This document shows positions 1 through 8,333 of a stretch of DNA of 64,000 nt, one piece after another. Position numbers and translations under genes: made by a program. A model generated the notes under the pieces. It did no database searches. It worked only from the letters and a program-made list of their open reading frames with translations, and was not told where the DNA came from. This stretch comes from Veillonella sp. (GTDB lineage Bacteria; Bacillota; Negativicutes; Veillonellales; Veillonellaceae). The first letter of the stretch is position 1. Each line of letters starts with the position of its first letter. The DNA lies in the NCBI RefSeq assembly GCF_018364065.1, contig NZ_JAGZMO010000011.1:1-64000 (forward strand), read 5' to 3'.

Positions 1-116
1 TAGAAATCAAAACGGACATTACTGTACCGCCTCGCAAAGTGGCATTAGTACGCTCCCGTTTGATGCCTGTTTCACAAGGTGCAGCGAAATTTATTGACCT
101 TCTCCTTAGAAAATGA
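1..116 (+). CDS. LysR-type regulator, C-terminal end only (partial)
   Basis: An open frame enters from the left edge (first full codon at base 3) and ends at TGA 114-116. The about 37 visible residues read ...TVPPRKVALVRSRLMPVSQGAAKFIDLLLRK. This resembles the last strand and helix of a LysR substrate-binding domain, where a basic Val-Arg stretch is followed by a helix ending in a Leu-Leu run. The DNA-binding domain lies outside the window, so the family call rests on a short tail. It ends 55 bases before xpt with no terminator between them, so read-through into xpt is possible. Confidence 0.5.
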   Translation, partial: EIKTDITVPPRKVALVRSRLMPVSQGAAKFIDLLLRK

Positions 117-171
117 TAAGGTAGTGTAATAAATTGTTAGACTGACAGGTAATCATGGAGGAGACATATAG

Positions 172-747
172 ATGGAACTCTTGAAAGAACGTATTAGAGA
201 AGAAGGCATTGTATTAAACAATCGCGTGTTGAAAGTAGACAGCTTTTTAAATCACCAGATTGATCCGAAGCTGTTTGTACAAATCGGTAAAGAAATCGCC
301 AACCGCTTCAAAGACAAAGGCATTGAACGCATTGTAACCATTGAAGCATCCGGCATCGCCGTAGCTTTGCAGGTAGCCATTGAAATGGATGTACCGCTCG
401 TGTTTGCGCGCAAGAAAAAATCGATCCTTATGACCGACGATGTATATCATTCTGTTGTATATTCCTATACAAAAGAAGAAAACTACGATGTAACAATTTC
501 TAAAAAATTCTTGCCGGCCGGCGAAAAGGTTCTCATCATTGATGACTTCCTAGCCAGCGGTGAAGCTGCCATGGGACTTGTAAAATTAGTGGAAAGCGCC
601 GGCGATACTGTAGAAGGTATTGCTATCGTAATCGAAAAATCCTTCCAACCGGGCCGTGAACGCTTGGAACGCGAAGGCTATCATGTAGAGTCTTTGGTAC
701 GCATCAAAGAATTTAAAGACAATAAATGCGTGTTTATGGAAGACTAA
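172..747 (+). CDS. xpt: xanthine phosphoribosyltransferase
   Basis: Purine salvage enzyme that joins xanthine to PRPP to give XMP; cytosolic. The 191-residue length is normal for Xpt. The PRPP-binding loop is visible as VLIIDDFLASGEA near residues 120-132, and the N-terminal MELLKERIREEGIVLNNRVLKVDSF is typical of Firmicutes Xpt. GGAGGAG lies 8 bases before the ATG. The gene ends in a strong terminator, so it is a separate unit from the purine operon about 1.5 kb downstream. I see no purine riboswitch in the short upstream gap. Confidence 0.93.
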   Translation: MELLKERIREEGIVLNNRVLKVDSFLNHQIDPKLFVQIGKEIANRFKDKGIERIVTIEASGIAVALQVAIEMDVPLVFARKKKSILMTDDVYHSVVYSYTKEENYDVTISKKFLPAGEKVLIIDDFLASGEAAMGLVKLVESAGDTVEGIAIVIEKSFQPGRERLEREGYHVESLVRIKEFKDNKCVFMED

Positions 748-755
748 TAAAGCAT

Positions 756-786
756 AAGAAGGAGGCATTGCCTCCTTCTTTTTATA
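756..786 (+). terminator. Rho-independent terminator of xpt
   Basis: Perfect 11-bp stem AAGAAGGAGGC / GCCTCCTTCTT with a 3-base loop, followed by a T-rich tract. Confidence 0.9.
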
Positions 787-929
787 TTTGCTAAAAAACA
801 AGCTACACTATATAATTAAAGGTACATAAACATCTTAATCGTATAGCAGAAAATCAGATGAAACATGAATTTTCTTTATATCTGCTATCGGTTTTAGATG
901 CTGCTTTTCATAAGGGGAGGTTGTTTTTT

Positions 930-1436
930 ATGAACAAAAAGGTTGAAAAACTTGATGCTCTGTTAGCGTCTAACAATGTAACTAATTGGTTTACTAAGGA
1001 AGAATTTCAGGACGAAGTGAAATCCGTTGTGTATCGCGGTTTCTTCACTGTAGGCGAAGTGCAGGTTCCTACATTTATAGTACTTGATGATACGGTGTTC
1101 AATTTGGCACGTCTCATTATTACGAATGCACCGGTTCCGGAAGATCGTCGTGATGAAGTAATCAATTACTTAAATGATTTGAACGGTCGCTTCAAGATCT
1201 TTAAATATTATTTGAGCAATGAAGACGGTTTCGTATACATGGATGTAAGCCTACCGGGCGGCGATGATTTCGAACCGGCTTTATTAATGTCCTTGTTATT
1301 GGAAGTGGTAGAACCTCATTTACAGGAATACTACGGTATTATTATTGATACTGTGCTTGGCACTAAAGATGCTAAGAAAACTCGCAAAGGTAAAACGTCC
1401 CTGCGCGTGAAAAAAGAAACAAGCACTGAAAACTAA
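930..1436 (+). CDS. YbjN-like (type III secretion chaperone-like fold) protein, first of a tandem pair
   Basis: A 168-residue protein of unknown role. The open frame extends to 858, but AAGGGGAGG at 912-919 places the start at ATG 930. The pattern fits YbjN-type domains: a VVYRGFF strand, GEVQVPTFIVLDDTVFNLARL strands, an acidic helix, an N-D-L-N turn followed by FKIFKYYL, then strands and a long hydrophobic helix. The basic tail is rich in Lys/Arg. The gene 20 bases downstream is a paralogue with the same order of elements, so the pair may act as a heterodimer (inference). The family call is from fold-like pattern only. Confidence 0.6.
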   Translation: MNKKVEKLDALLASNNVTNWFTKEEFQDEVKSVVYRGFFTVGEVQVPTFIVLDDTVFNLARLIITNAPVPEDRRDEVINYLNDLNGRFKIFKYYLSNEDGFVYMDVSLPGGDDFEPALLMSLLLEVVEPHLQEYYGIIIDTVLGTKDAKKTRKGKTSLRVKKETSTEN

Positions 1437-1456
1437 TCATTGATTGAGAGGGCAAG

Positions 1457-2086
1457 ATGAGTCAAGAAAAAAACAGAAAACAAATTAAATTTGATGCCTT
1501 CCTGAAAGAGGAAGAAATTAGTTGTTTTGACGTGAAGGCTATTGAGGACGAATCGTCCACTGTACTATATCGCTCCTATCTGGATACAGCTATAGGAACG
1601 ATGCCTTTGTATGTAATTCTTGATTCAACTATCTACACGGTTGTACGCATCGTCGTAGGCGGCGGTGTTGTGAATGATGCAAACCGTGCAGGCTTACTGG
1701 AATTTTTAAATCGGGAAAATCGTCAATTTAAGAAATTCAAATACTATGTGGAAGATAGCGACCAAACCTTATATTTGGACTGCGTATACATGTGCCGGTC
1801 CGATGAATTTGTGCCGCAACTTTTATACGGATTACTGAATTCACTTATTGAATATATTGACGAAGCGGTACCTGCGTTGAAGTCTGTTATGCAGATTGAA
1901 CGCTTACCGGAACCGTTTAAAGACCATGAGCATCATCATGATCATGATGAATTGGCGTCCATCGACGAACGTCTGACGAGCAGCAGTGTGTCTGCATCTA
2001 CAGCCGGCGCGGGGACGACGCAATCGGAACAATTAAATACGGCATCATCTCTAGAATCTTCCCAAGGTCCTAAGGGCGTGGTGTGA
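1457..2086 (+). CDS. YbjN-like paralogue with His-rich tail
   Basis: A 209-residue paralogue of the preceding gene. Shared blocks include TVLYRSYLD, PLYVILDSTIYTVVRIVV, LEFLNRENRQFKKFKYYVED and a C-terminal hydrophobic helix. It then carries a stretch EHHHDHDE (around residue 155-165) and a Ser/Thr/Ala-rich, probably disordered tail absent from its neighbour. The His cluster could bind metal, but nothing else shows this. GAGAGGGC precedes the ATG by a few bases. The pair is closed by a terminator. Function unknown. Confidence 0.6.
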   Translation: MSQEKNRKQIKFDAFLKEEEISCFDVKAIEDESSTVLYRSYLDTAIGTMPLYVILDSTIYTVVRIVVGGGVVNDANRAGLLEFLNRENRQFKKFKYYVEDSDQTLYLDCVYMCRSDEFVPQLLYGLLNSLIEYIDEAVPALKSVMQIERLPEPFKDHEHHHDHDELASIDERLTSSSVSASTAGAGTTQSEQLNTASSLESSQGPKGVV

Positions 2087-2090
2087 CAAG

Positions 2091-2124
2091 AATGACTCCT
2101 TATTTTATGAGGAGTCATTTTTAT
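2091..2124 (+). terminator. terminator after the YbjN-like pair
   Basis: Stem AATGACTCCT / AGGAGTCATT (10 bp, 9-base loop) followed by TTTTATT. Confidence 0.85.
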
Positions 2125-2184
2125 TAATGTTCGGAATACAACGAACAATAGAAATTATTAATCTTAAATCATTCGAAAATTGTG

Positions 2185-2213
2185 TTGACGAATAAGTAGG
2201 GGTTTGCTATTAT
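2185..2213 (+). promoter_or_regulatory. promoter of the purine operon
   Basis: TTGACG (2185-2190), a 17-base spacer, and TATTAT (2208-2213) with an extended -10 TGC just before it. The leader to purE is about 80 bases. It has no recognisable guanine/adenine riboswitch core and no terminator hairpin. Confidence 0.75.
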
Positions 2214-2299
2214 CTAACATATACTTTACTTTCTTAGACCGTACTTAGTAATAAGTTGTTAATAGACTTAGGAGTAAGTAATTTACAGGAGGAACTAAA

Positions 2300-2791
2300 A
2301 TGAAAGTTGGCATTGTTATGGGCAGTGATTCCGATTTGGCTGTAATGAAAAAAGCGGCTGATGTGCTCAAAGAATTCGGAATTGATTTTGAAATGGTCAT
2401 TGCTTCCGCACACCGCACTCCGGAAGTGGTAAAATCCTTTGTTACCCGTCTTGAAGCTGAAGGGGCGATTGCATTCATCGCCGGCGCAGGCGCAGCGGCA
2501 CATTTACCGGGCGTTATTGCCAGCTTCACTGTGTTACCTGTTATCGGTGTTCCTTTAAATGCAACTGCATTAAAAGGCATTGACGCTTTACTTGCTATCG
2601 TGCAAATGCCATCCGGTATGCCTGTAGCCACTATGGCTGTTGACGGCGCTAAAAACGCCGCTCTCTTCGCTGTACAAATCGGCGCAGCGCAGAATAAAGA
2701 ATTACAGGCACAGTACAAAAAATATCGTGAAGATATGGCCAATGCAGTTATTGCTAAGAATGAAAAGTTACAACAGGAACTTAAAGGCTAA
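2300..2791 (+). CDS. purE: N5-carboxyaminoimidazole ribonucleotide mutase
   Basis: Class I PurE rearranges N5-CAIR to CAIR in purine synthesis. Signature GSDSDLAVMKKAADVLKEFG lies near the N-terminus, followed by SAHRTPE (active-site His) and the glycine/alanine-rich FIAGAGAAAHLPGVIAS loop. At 163 residues it is full length. AGGAGG lies 7 bases upstream. It opens the operon. purK, its usual partner, is not in the window. Confidence 0.95.
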   Translation: MKVGIVMGSDSDLAVMKKAADVLKEFGIDFEMVIASAHRTPEVVKSFVTRLEAEGAIAFIAGAGAAAHLPGVIASFTVLPVIGVPLNATALKGIDALLAIVQMPSGMPVATMAVDGAKNAALFAVQIGAAQNKELQAQYKKYREDMANAVIAKNEKLQQELKG

Positions 2792-2933
2792 GAAGTAAAC
2801 ACCTGTACGATTAAAGATATATAACTATTTTAAGAAGACACGGCATTCCGCTTAGAGGCCGGGACAATCTGTTTAGAAGGCTATGACGAGCCGTGCAGTT
2901 ATATTAATTTCTATGTTTCAAGGAGGAACTATC

Positions 2934-3638
2934 ATGAACATGTTATATGAAGGTAAAGCTAAACAAGTATTTGAAACTGAAAACAAAGATGAATATTTAG
3001 TGCATTATAAAGATGACGCTACTGCTTTTAACGGCGAAAAGAAAGGCACTATTCATGACAAAGGCGTACTTAACAACAAAATCGCTTCTTTCTTCTTTGA
3101 ATTGTTAACTAAAGAAGGCGTGCCTAACCATTTCATTAAACGCTTGAACGACCGCGATCAATTGGTTAAAAAATTAGAAATTTTACCATTGGAAGTTATT
3201 GTTCGTAACATCGTTGCCGGTTCCCTTTCCAAACGCCTTGGCATTGAAGAAGGTACTGTTTGCAAACGCCCTATCCTTGAATTCTGCTACAAAAACGACG
3301 ACTTGGGTGACCCATTCGTAAACGAAGACCAAATCTTAGCACTGGGCTGGGCTACTGAAGAACAATTGGCTTTAGTTCGCAAATACACTATGCAAGTTAA
3401 CGATATTTTGAAAAAATTCTTAGCTGAAAAGAACGTAACATTAGTTGACTTCAAATTGGAATTCGGCGTTCACAACGGCGAAGTATTGTTAGGCGACGAA
3501 ATTTCCCCTGACACTTGCCGTTTCTGGGACAGCAAAACTAATGAAAAACTCGACAAAGACCGTTTCCGTCGCGATCTTGGCAACGTAGAAGACGCTTACA
3601 AGGAAATGTTATTCCGTCTTACCGGCGAACGTGCATAA
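2934..3638 (+). CDS. purC: phosphoribosylaminoimidazole-succinocarboxamide synthase (SAICAR synthetase)
   Basis: Joins aspartate to CAIR using ATP. The frame is open from 2883, but AAGGAGG at 2920-2926 and the family N-terminus (MLYEGKAKQVFET) place the start at ATG 2934, giving 234 residues. Motifs: YEGKAKQ, KDDATAFNGEKKG, VRNIVAGSLSKRLG and LVDFKLEFG. The 142-base gap after purE contains a possible long-range CACGGC/GCCGTG pairing (about 2839-2895), whose role is unknown. Confidence 0.95.
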   Translation: MNMLYEGKAKQVFETENKDEYLVHYKDDATAFNGEKKGTIHDKGVLNNKIASFFFELLTKEGVPNHFIKRLNDRDQLVKKLEILPLEVIVRNIVAGSLSKRLGIEEGTVCKRPILEFCYKNDDLGDPFVNEDQILALGWATEEQLALVRKYTMQVNDILKKFLAEKNVTLVDFKLEFGVHNGEVLLGDEISPDTCRFWDSKTNEKLDKDRFRRDLGNVEDAYKEMLFRLTGERA

Positions 3639-3659
3639 TTACGGACATAATAGGAGATT

Positions 3660-5084
3660 ATGATGCATTACGACTCTATTTTTGACAAGTGGCATGAAGA
3701 ATGCGGTGTATTTGGTATATATGACCGCCAATTAAATGTAGGAAACTATACATACTGGGGGCTTTTCGCACTGCAACATCGCGGTCAGGAAAGTGCCGGT
3801 ATTGCCATTAGCGATGGCGAGAACATCGAAGTGACCAAGGGGATGGGCCTGGTTACGGAAGCGATTAAAGAACTTCCGAAATTAAAAGGCTTTATCACAT
3901 CCGGCCATGTGCGTTATTCCACCACGGGCTCCAATAATCCGAAAAACATTCAACCGCTGGTAATTCATTATCAGGGCGGCGACATGGCCGTGGCTCATAA
4001 TGGCAACTTGACGAATGCATTGGAACTTCGTCGTGAATTGGAAGATAACGGATCTATTTTCCAGACCACCATGGACTCGGAGGTTATCGTTAACCTTATT
4101 GCGCGCTCCAAGGCGCCATCTACGGAAGAGCGCATTATTGAAGCGGTGCGCCGCATTAAAGGGGCGTTCTCCCTCGTTATTAATACGAATGACAAATTAA
4201 TCGGTGTGCGTGATGCGAACGGTTTCCGTCCGCTTTGCCTCGGCAAGACAGAAAACGGCTATGTACTGTCTTCCGAAACCTGTGCTCTCGATGCGATTAA
4301 AGCGGAATTTATTCGTCATCTGGAACCGGGTGAAATGGTTATCATCGATGATTCCGGCGTTCGCAGCCGTTTATTCGTGGAATCGGAAGATGAAATTAAC
4401 AAAGCACTTTGTATTTTTGAATATATTTACTTCGCCCGTTCCGACAGTGAAATCGACGGCCAAAGTGTGTATCAGGCACGCTTGAACATGGGCCGCGAAT
4501 TAGCGCGTGAAACGAAGTATGATGCGGATTTGGTTATGTCTATTCCGGACTCCGGTACGACCGCTGCCTTGGGTTATGCGCGTGAATCGGGCATTCCGTT
4601 TGCGGAAGGCCTTATCAAGAACCGCTACATGGGCCGTACATTCATTAAACCGGACCAGGCACAGCGTGAATTGGCTGTACGTATGAAACTCAATGCCGTA
4701 TCCGACGTAGTGCGCGGCAAGCGCATCGTGCTTATCGATGACTCTATCGTGCGCGGTACTACCAGCGGTATTATCGTACGCATGCTCAAAGAAGCAGGGG
4801 CGAAAGAAATTTACATGTGCGTCAGCTCGCCGGCCATCGAATATCCTTGCCATTACGGCATCGATACGTCCGTGCGTAAAGAGTTGATCGCAGCAACCCA
4901 TACAGTAGAAGAGATTCGTGAATATATTAAAGCTGATAAGCTACATTATTTAAGTCGTCAAGGTTTGTGTCGTGCCGTAGGTGCCGTGCCTGAAGAAGAA
5001 TTATGCTTCGCCTGCTTTGACGGTAATTATGCAGTAACAGTTCCAGAAGAACAGGATGAGGGAGGCAAATATGTGCTCGAATAA
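3660..5084 (+). CDS. purF: amidophosphoribosyltransferase
   Basis: First committed step of purine synthesis: glutamine plus PRPP to phosphoribosylamine. The N-terminal glutaminase nucleophile is the Cys of EECGVFG at residue 15, after a 14-residue propeptide. Ammonia-channel and PRPP-loop signatures appear later (VLIDDSIVRGTTS). Cysteines in ALCIFEYIYF, YPCHYGID and the CFAC pair match the four 4Fe-4S ligands of the Bacillus-type enzyme, so it should be oxygen sensitive. The start may be ATG 3663, which is better spaced from TAGGAG at 3651. The 3' end overlaps purM. Confidence 0.95.
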   Translation: MMHYDSIFDKWHEECGVFGIYDRQLNVGNYTYWGLFALQHRGQESAGIAISDGENIEVTKGMGLVTEAIKELPKLKGFITSGHVRYSTTGSNNPKNIQPLVIHYQGGDMAVAHNGNLTNALELRRELEDNGSIFQTTMDSEVIVNLIARSKAPSTEERIIEAVRRIKGAFSLVINTNDKLIGVRDANGFRPLCLGKTENGYVLSSETCALDAIKAEFIRHLEPGEMVIIDDSGVRSRLFVESEDEINKALCIFEYIYFARSDSEIDGQSVYQARLNMGRELARETKYDADLVMSIPDSGTTAALGYARESGIPFAEGLIKNRYMGRTFIKPDQAQRELAVRMKLNAVSDVVRGKRIVLIDDSIVRGTTSGIIVRMLKEAGAKEIYMCVSSPAIEYPCHYGIDTSVRKELIAATHTVEEIREYIKADKLHYLSRQGLCRAVGAVPEEELCFACFDGNYAVTVPEEQDEGGKYVLE

Positions 5085-6135
5085 AAAAGGTATCACCTAT
5101 CGCGACGCCGGAGTTGATATTGATGCAGGTAATAAAGCTGTTGAATTGATGAAAGACGCCGTAAAACGTACCTACACTGAAGGTGTAGTCGGTGATATCG
5201 GCGGTTTCGGCGGCTTGTATTCCTTAGCCGGCTTTGACATGAAAGAACCAATGCTCGTATCCGGTACAGACGGTGTGGGTACTAAATTGCGCCTCGCCAT
5301 CATGATGGACAAACATGACACCATCGGACAGGACTGCGTAGCCATGAGCGTTAACGACATCCTCGTGCAAGGGGCGGCGCCGCTCTTTTTCCTTGACTAC
5401 ATTGCGGTAGGCAAGTTGCATCCTGAACAGGTTGCCACTATCGTAGGCGGTGTAGCTCGTGCGTGCGAAGAGTCCGGCTGTGCTCTTCTTGGCGGTGAAA
5501 CGGCTGAAATGGCCGGTTTCTACGAAGACGGTGACTACGATGTGGCCGGCTTTGCCGTAGGTATCGTAGACAAACCTCGTTTATTGACCGGCAAAAACAT
5601 TGCCGACGGCGATGTGCTCATCGGTCTTCCATCCAGCGGGGTTCACTCCAACGGATTCTCCTTAGTTCGTAAAATCGTATTCGATCATAAGAATATGAGT
5701 TTAGATGATATGATTCCTGAGTTTGGCAAAACATTGGGTGAAGAATTGTTGACACCAACACGTTTGTACCCTAAAGCTGTATTGCCGTTAACTCGCAAAG
5801 GCCTCGTAAAAGGTATGGTTCACGTAACAGGCGGCGGATTCTATGACAACATTCCGCGCGTATTGCCTGAAGGTTTATCCGTACGCGTAAACGCCGATGC
5901 ATGGCCTGTATTGCCTGTATTCAAGAAACTTCAGGAATGGGGCAATGTGGAAACGAAAGAAATGTACCGCACTTTCAACATGGGTATCGGTATGATCTTA
6001 GTGGTTGCACAGGATGATGTGGCAGCCGTAAAAGCCAACTTGGCTAAACACAATGAAACATTCTATGAAATCGGTCGCGTAGAAGCCGGTCAGACTGACC
6101 GTGTAATTATGGAAGGTCGTGACTTCGTTGACTAA
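5071..6135 (+). CDS. purM: phosphoribosylformylglycinamidine cyclo-ligase (AIR synthetase)
   Basis: Closes FGAM to AIR with ATP. GGGAGG at 5060-5065 selects ATG 5071 (354 residues) over the in-frame ATG 5056, giving a 14-base overlap with purF and probable translational coupling. Family motifs: TYRDAGVDIDAGNKAV at the start, GTDGVGTKL, LGGETAEM, GLPSSGVHSNGFSL and HVTGGGFYDNIPR. Full length. Confidence 0.95.
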   Translation: MCSNKKGITYRDAGVDIDAGNKAVELMKDAVKRTYTEGVVGDIGGFGGLYSLAGFDMKEPMLVSGTDGVGTKLRLAIMMDKHDTIGQDCVAMSVNDILVQGAAPLFFLDYIAVGKLHPEQVATIVGGVARACEESGCALLGGETAEMAGFYEDGDYDVAGFAVGIVDKPRLLTGKNIADGDVLIGLPSSGVHSNGFSLVRKIVFDHKNMSLDDMIPEFGKTLGEELLTPTRLYPKAVLPLTRKGLVKGMVHVTGGGFYDNIPRVLPEGLSVRVNADAWPVLPVFKKLQEWGNVETKEMYRTFNMGIGMILVVAQDDVAAVKANLAKHNETFYEIGRVEAGQTDRVIMEGRDFVD

Positions 6136-6736
6136 ACGACTGGCTGTATTCGCTAGTGGCCGCGGCTCTAATGCGGCGGCTCTCTATGAGGCTATGAAGG
6201 CCGGTGAAATTAATGGTCAAGTCGTGGTTGTCGTATCGGATCACAGTGATGCGAAGGTGTTGGAACGCGCCGCTGAATGGGGCGTTCCGGCCGTCGTTGT
6301 GGAGCGCAAAGGATTCAGCTCCAAAGACGAATTCGAACAAGCCATGTTGGACGCCATTGCACCGTATACACCGGACGCCATCGTGTTGGCCGGGTATATG
6401 CGCCTGTTAGGCCCTACATTTATTACTCCTTATGAAAATAAGATCCTCAACATCCATCCGGCCTTGTTGCCGTCTTTCCCCGGACTTCATGCACAGCGTC
6501 AGGCTGTGGAAGCCGGTGTGAAAGTGAGCGGTTGTACCGTTCATTTCGTGGACACGGGGATGGATTCCGGTCCGATTATTATGCAGGCTGTTGTTCCTGT
6601 TTTTGCAAACGATACGGAAGATACGTTGGCTGAACGCATTTTACCGGAAGAACATAAAACTTATAAAAAGGCCCTAGCCCTTTTTTGTGATGACAAACTA
6701 GTGATCAAGGACCATATTGTGCACATAAAGGACTAG
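6119..6736 (+). CDS. purN: phosphoribosylglycinamide formyltransferase
   Basis: Formylates GAR with 10-formyl-THF. Motifs: VFASGRGSNAAAL, AGYMRLLGPTFI, NIHPALLPSFPGLHAQ (active-site N and H) and GCTVHFVDTGMDSGPII. The start is either GTG 6119 or TTG 6128, and both overlap the purM end. GGAAGG at 6111 is too close for the first and slightly far for the second. Homologues begin near TKRLAVF, which fits TTG 6128. The stop codon lies inside a terminator hairpin. Confidence 0.93.
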   Translation: MTSLTKRLAVFASGRGSNAAALYEAMKAGEINGQVVVVVSDHSDAKVLERAAEWGVPAVVVERKGFSSKDEFEQAMLDAIAPYTPDAIVLAGYMRLLGPTFITPYENKILNIHPALLPSFPGLHAQRQAVEAGVKVSGCTVHFVDTGMDSGPIIMQAVVPVFANDTEDTLAERILPEEHKTYKKALALFCDDKLVIKDHIVHIKD

Positions 6737-6759
6737 CCTTCGGGCAGTCCTTTATTTTT
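6727..6759 (+). terminator. intra-operon terminator overlapping the purN stop
   Basis: Stem AAAGGACT / AGTCCTTT extended by GCC-TTCG-GGC, then ATTTTT. It begins inside the last purN codons. It should partly uncouple purH-purD from the upstream genes unless it is read through. Confidence 0.8.
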
Positions 6760-6795
6760 CCTGACATACTTCGCAAACTCTACAAGGAGGATATT

Positions 6796-8325
6796 ATGAT
6801 TAAAAATGCACTTATCAGCGTGTCTGATAAAACAGGAATCGTTGACTTCGCTAAGTCACTGGCTGATTTAGGCGTTACGATTTACTCTACCGGTGGTACT
6901 TATAAGGCAATCCATGAAGCGGGCGTAGCAGTTCATCAGGTGGAAGAATTGACTCATTTCCCTGAAATGATGGACGGCCGTGTAAAAACATTACATCCAA
7001 TGGTACATGGCGGTATTTTAGCTGTTCGCAACGATGAAAAACACGTAGCGGCTATGAAAGAACATGACATTCAACCATTGGATCTCGTAGTTGTTAACTT
7101 GTATCCATTCCGTGAAACTATTGCCAAACCGGGCGTAGAATTGGCGGAAGCTATTGAAAATATCGACATCGGCGGCCCTACTATGGTTCGTTCCGCTGCA
7201 AAAAATAATGCGTTCGTAGGCATTGTAGTAAACCCTGAACGCTATGACGAAGTTATTGAACGCCTCAAAAAGGATGGCGACTTAGGTCAGGACTTCCGCT
7301 TTGCTTTGGCAAAAGAAGCGTTTGCACATACAGCTGCTTATGATACAGCCATTGCTAACTACTTCAGCGAACAGTTAGGTCAGACACCATTCCCGCCTGA
7401 ATATTTACAGGCCTATGAAAAAGTAACCGACTTGCGCTACGGTGAAAACCCTCATCAGAAAGCGGCTTTCTACAAAGAAATCGGCGCAGCTACCGGCATG
7501 GGTGCGATGAAACAGCTTCATGGCAAAGAATTGTCCTACAACAACATTGTGGACATGGAAGCAGCTTGGAACATGGTTTGGGAATTTGAAGAACCGGCAG
7601 CTTGCATTATTAAACATACAAATCCTTGTGGCGCCGCTACAGGCGAATCCCTTCACGAAGCCTATGTGAAAGCTTATGAAGCGGACTCCGTATCTGCTTT
7701 CGGCGGCATTGTGTCCTTGAACCGCGAAGTAGACGAAGCAACGGCTCAGGAAATGAGTAAAATCTTCTTGGAAGTTATTATGGCTCCTAAATTCTCCACA
7801 AAGGCATTGGCTATTTTAGAAGCAAAGAAAAATATCCGCCTCATCGAATTGGAACGCCCTGCACTTGATCAGGTTATCGTTAAAAAAGTGTCCGGCGGCT
7901 TATTGGTACAGACGGAAGACGACCTTGTAGAAGATGTGGCCTCTTACACAGTGGTTACCAAAACACAGCCTACAGAAGAACAGTGGAAGGCGTTAAAATT
8001 TGCGTGGAAACTTGTAAAACATGTAAAATCCAACGCTATCTTAATCGCTAAGGACAACCAGACTCTTGGCGTCGGTGCCGGCCAGATGAACCGCGTAGGT
8101 GCAGCCAATATCGCGCTTGAAGAAGCAGGCGAACAGGCAAAAGGCGCCGTGTTGGCATCGGATGCGTTCTTCCCATTCGGCGATACAGTAGCTACCGCAG
8201 CGGCTCATGGTATTGCGGCGATTATTCAACCGGGCGGATCCATTCGTGATGAAGAATCCATTGCGGAAGCGGATAAAGCCGGCATTGCTATGGTATTTAC
8301 GCACGTGCGTCACTTTAAACACTAG
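6796..8325 (+). CDS. purH: bifunctional AICAR formyltransferase / IMP cyclohydrolase
   Basis: Last two steps to IMP. The N-terminal cyclohydrolase (MGS-like) domain shows ALISVSDKTGIVDFAK, STGGTYKAI and DGRVKTLHP. The C-terminal transformylase shows LRYGENPHQKAAFY, KHTNPCG, SDAFFPFGD and a C-terminal HVRHFKH. 509 residues is full length. AAGGAGG is 6 bases upstream. The stop is 8 bases before purD, so the two are coupled. Confidence 0.96.
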   Translation: MIKNALISVSDKTGIVDFAKSLADLGVTIYSTGGTYKAIHEAGVAVHQVEELTHFPEMMDGRVKTLHPMVHGGILAVRNDEKHVAAMKEHDIQPLDLVVVNLYPFRETIAKPGVELAEAIENIDIGGPTMVRSAAKNNAFVGIVVNPERYDEVIERLKKDGDLGQDFRFALAKEAFAHTAAYDTAIANYFSEQLGQTPFPPEYLQAYEKVTDLRYGENPHQKAAFYKEIGAATGMGAMKQLHGKELSYNNIVDMEAAWNMVWEFEEPAACIIKHTNPCGAATGESLHEAYVKAYEADSVSAFGGIVSLNREVDEATAQEMSKIFLEVIMAPKFSTKALAILEAKKNIRLIELERPALDQVIVKKVSGGLLVQTEDDLVEDVASYTVVTKTQPTEEQWKALKFAWKLVKHVKSNAILIAKDNQTLGVGAGQMNRVGAANIALEEAGEQAKGAVLASDAFFPFGDTVATAAAHGIAAIIQPGGSIRDEESIAEADKAGIAMVFTHVRHFKH

Positions 8326-8333
8326 GAGGTCCC

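Noticed and set aside
120..171. Purine riboswitch before xpt
   Set aside because: The gap is only 55 bases and lacks the conserved three-way junction. The pur operon leader also lacks it.
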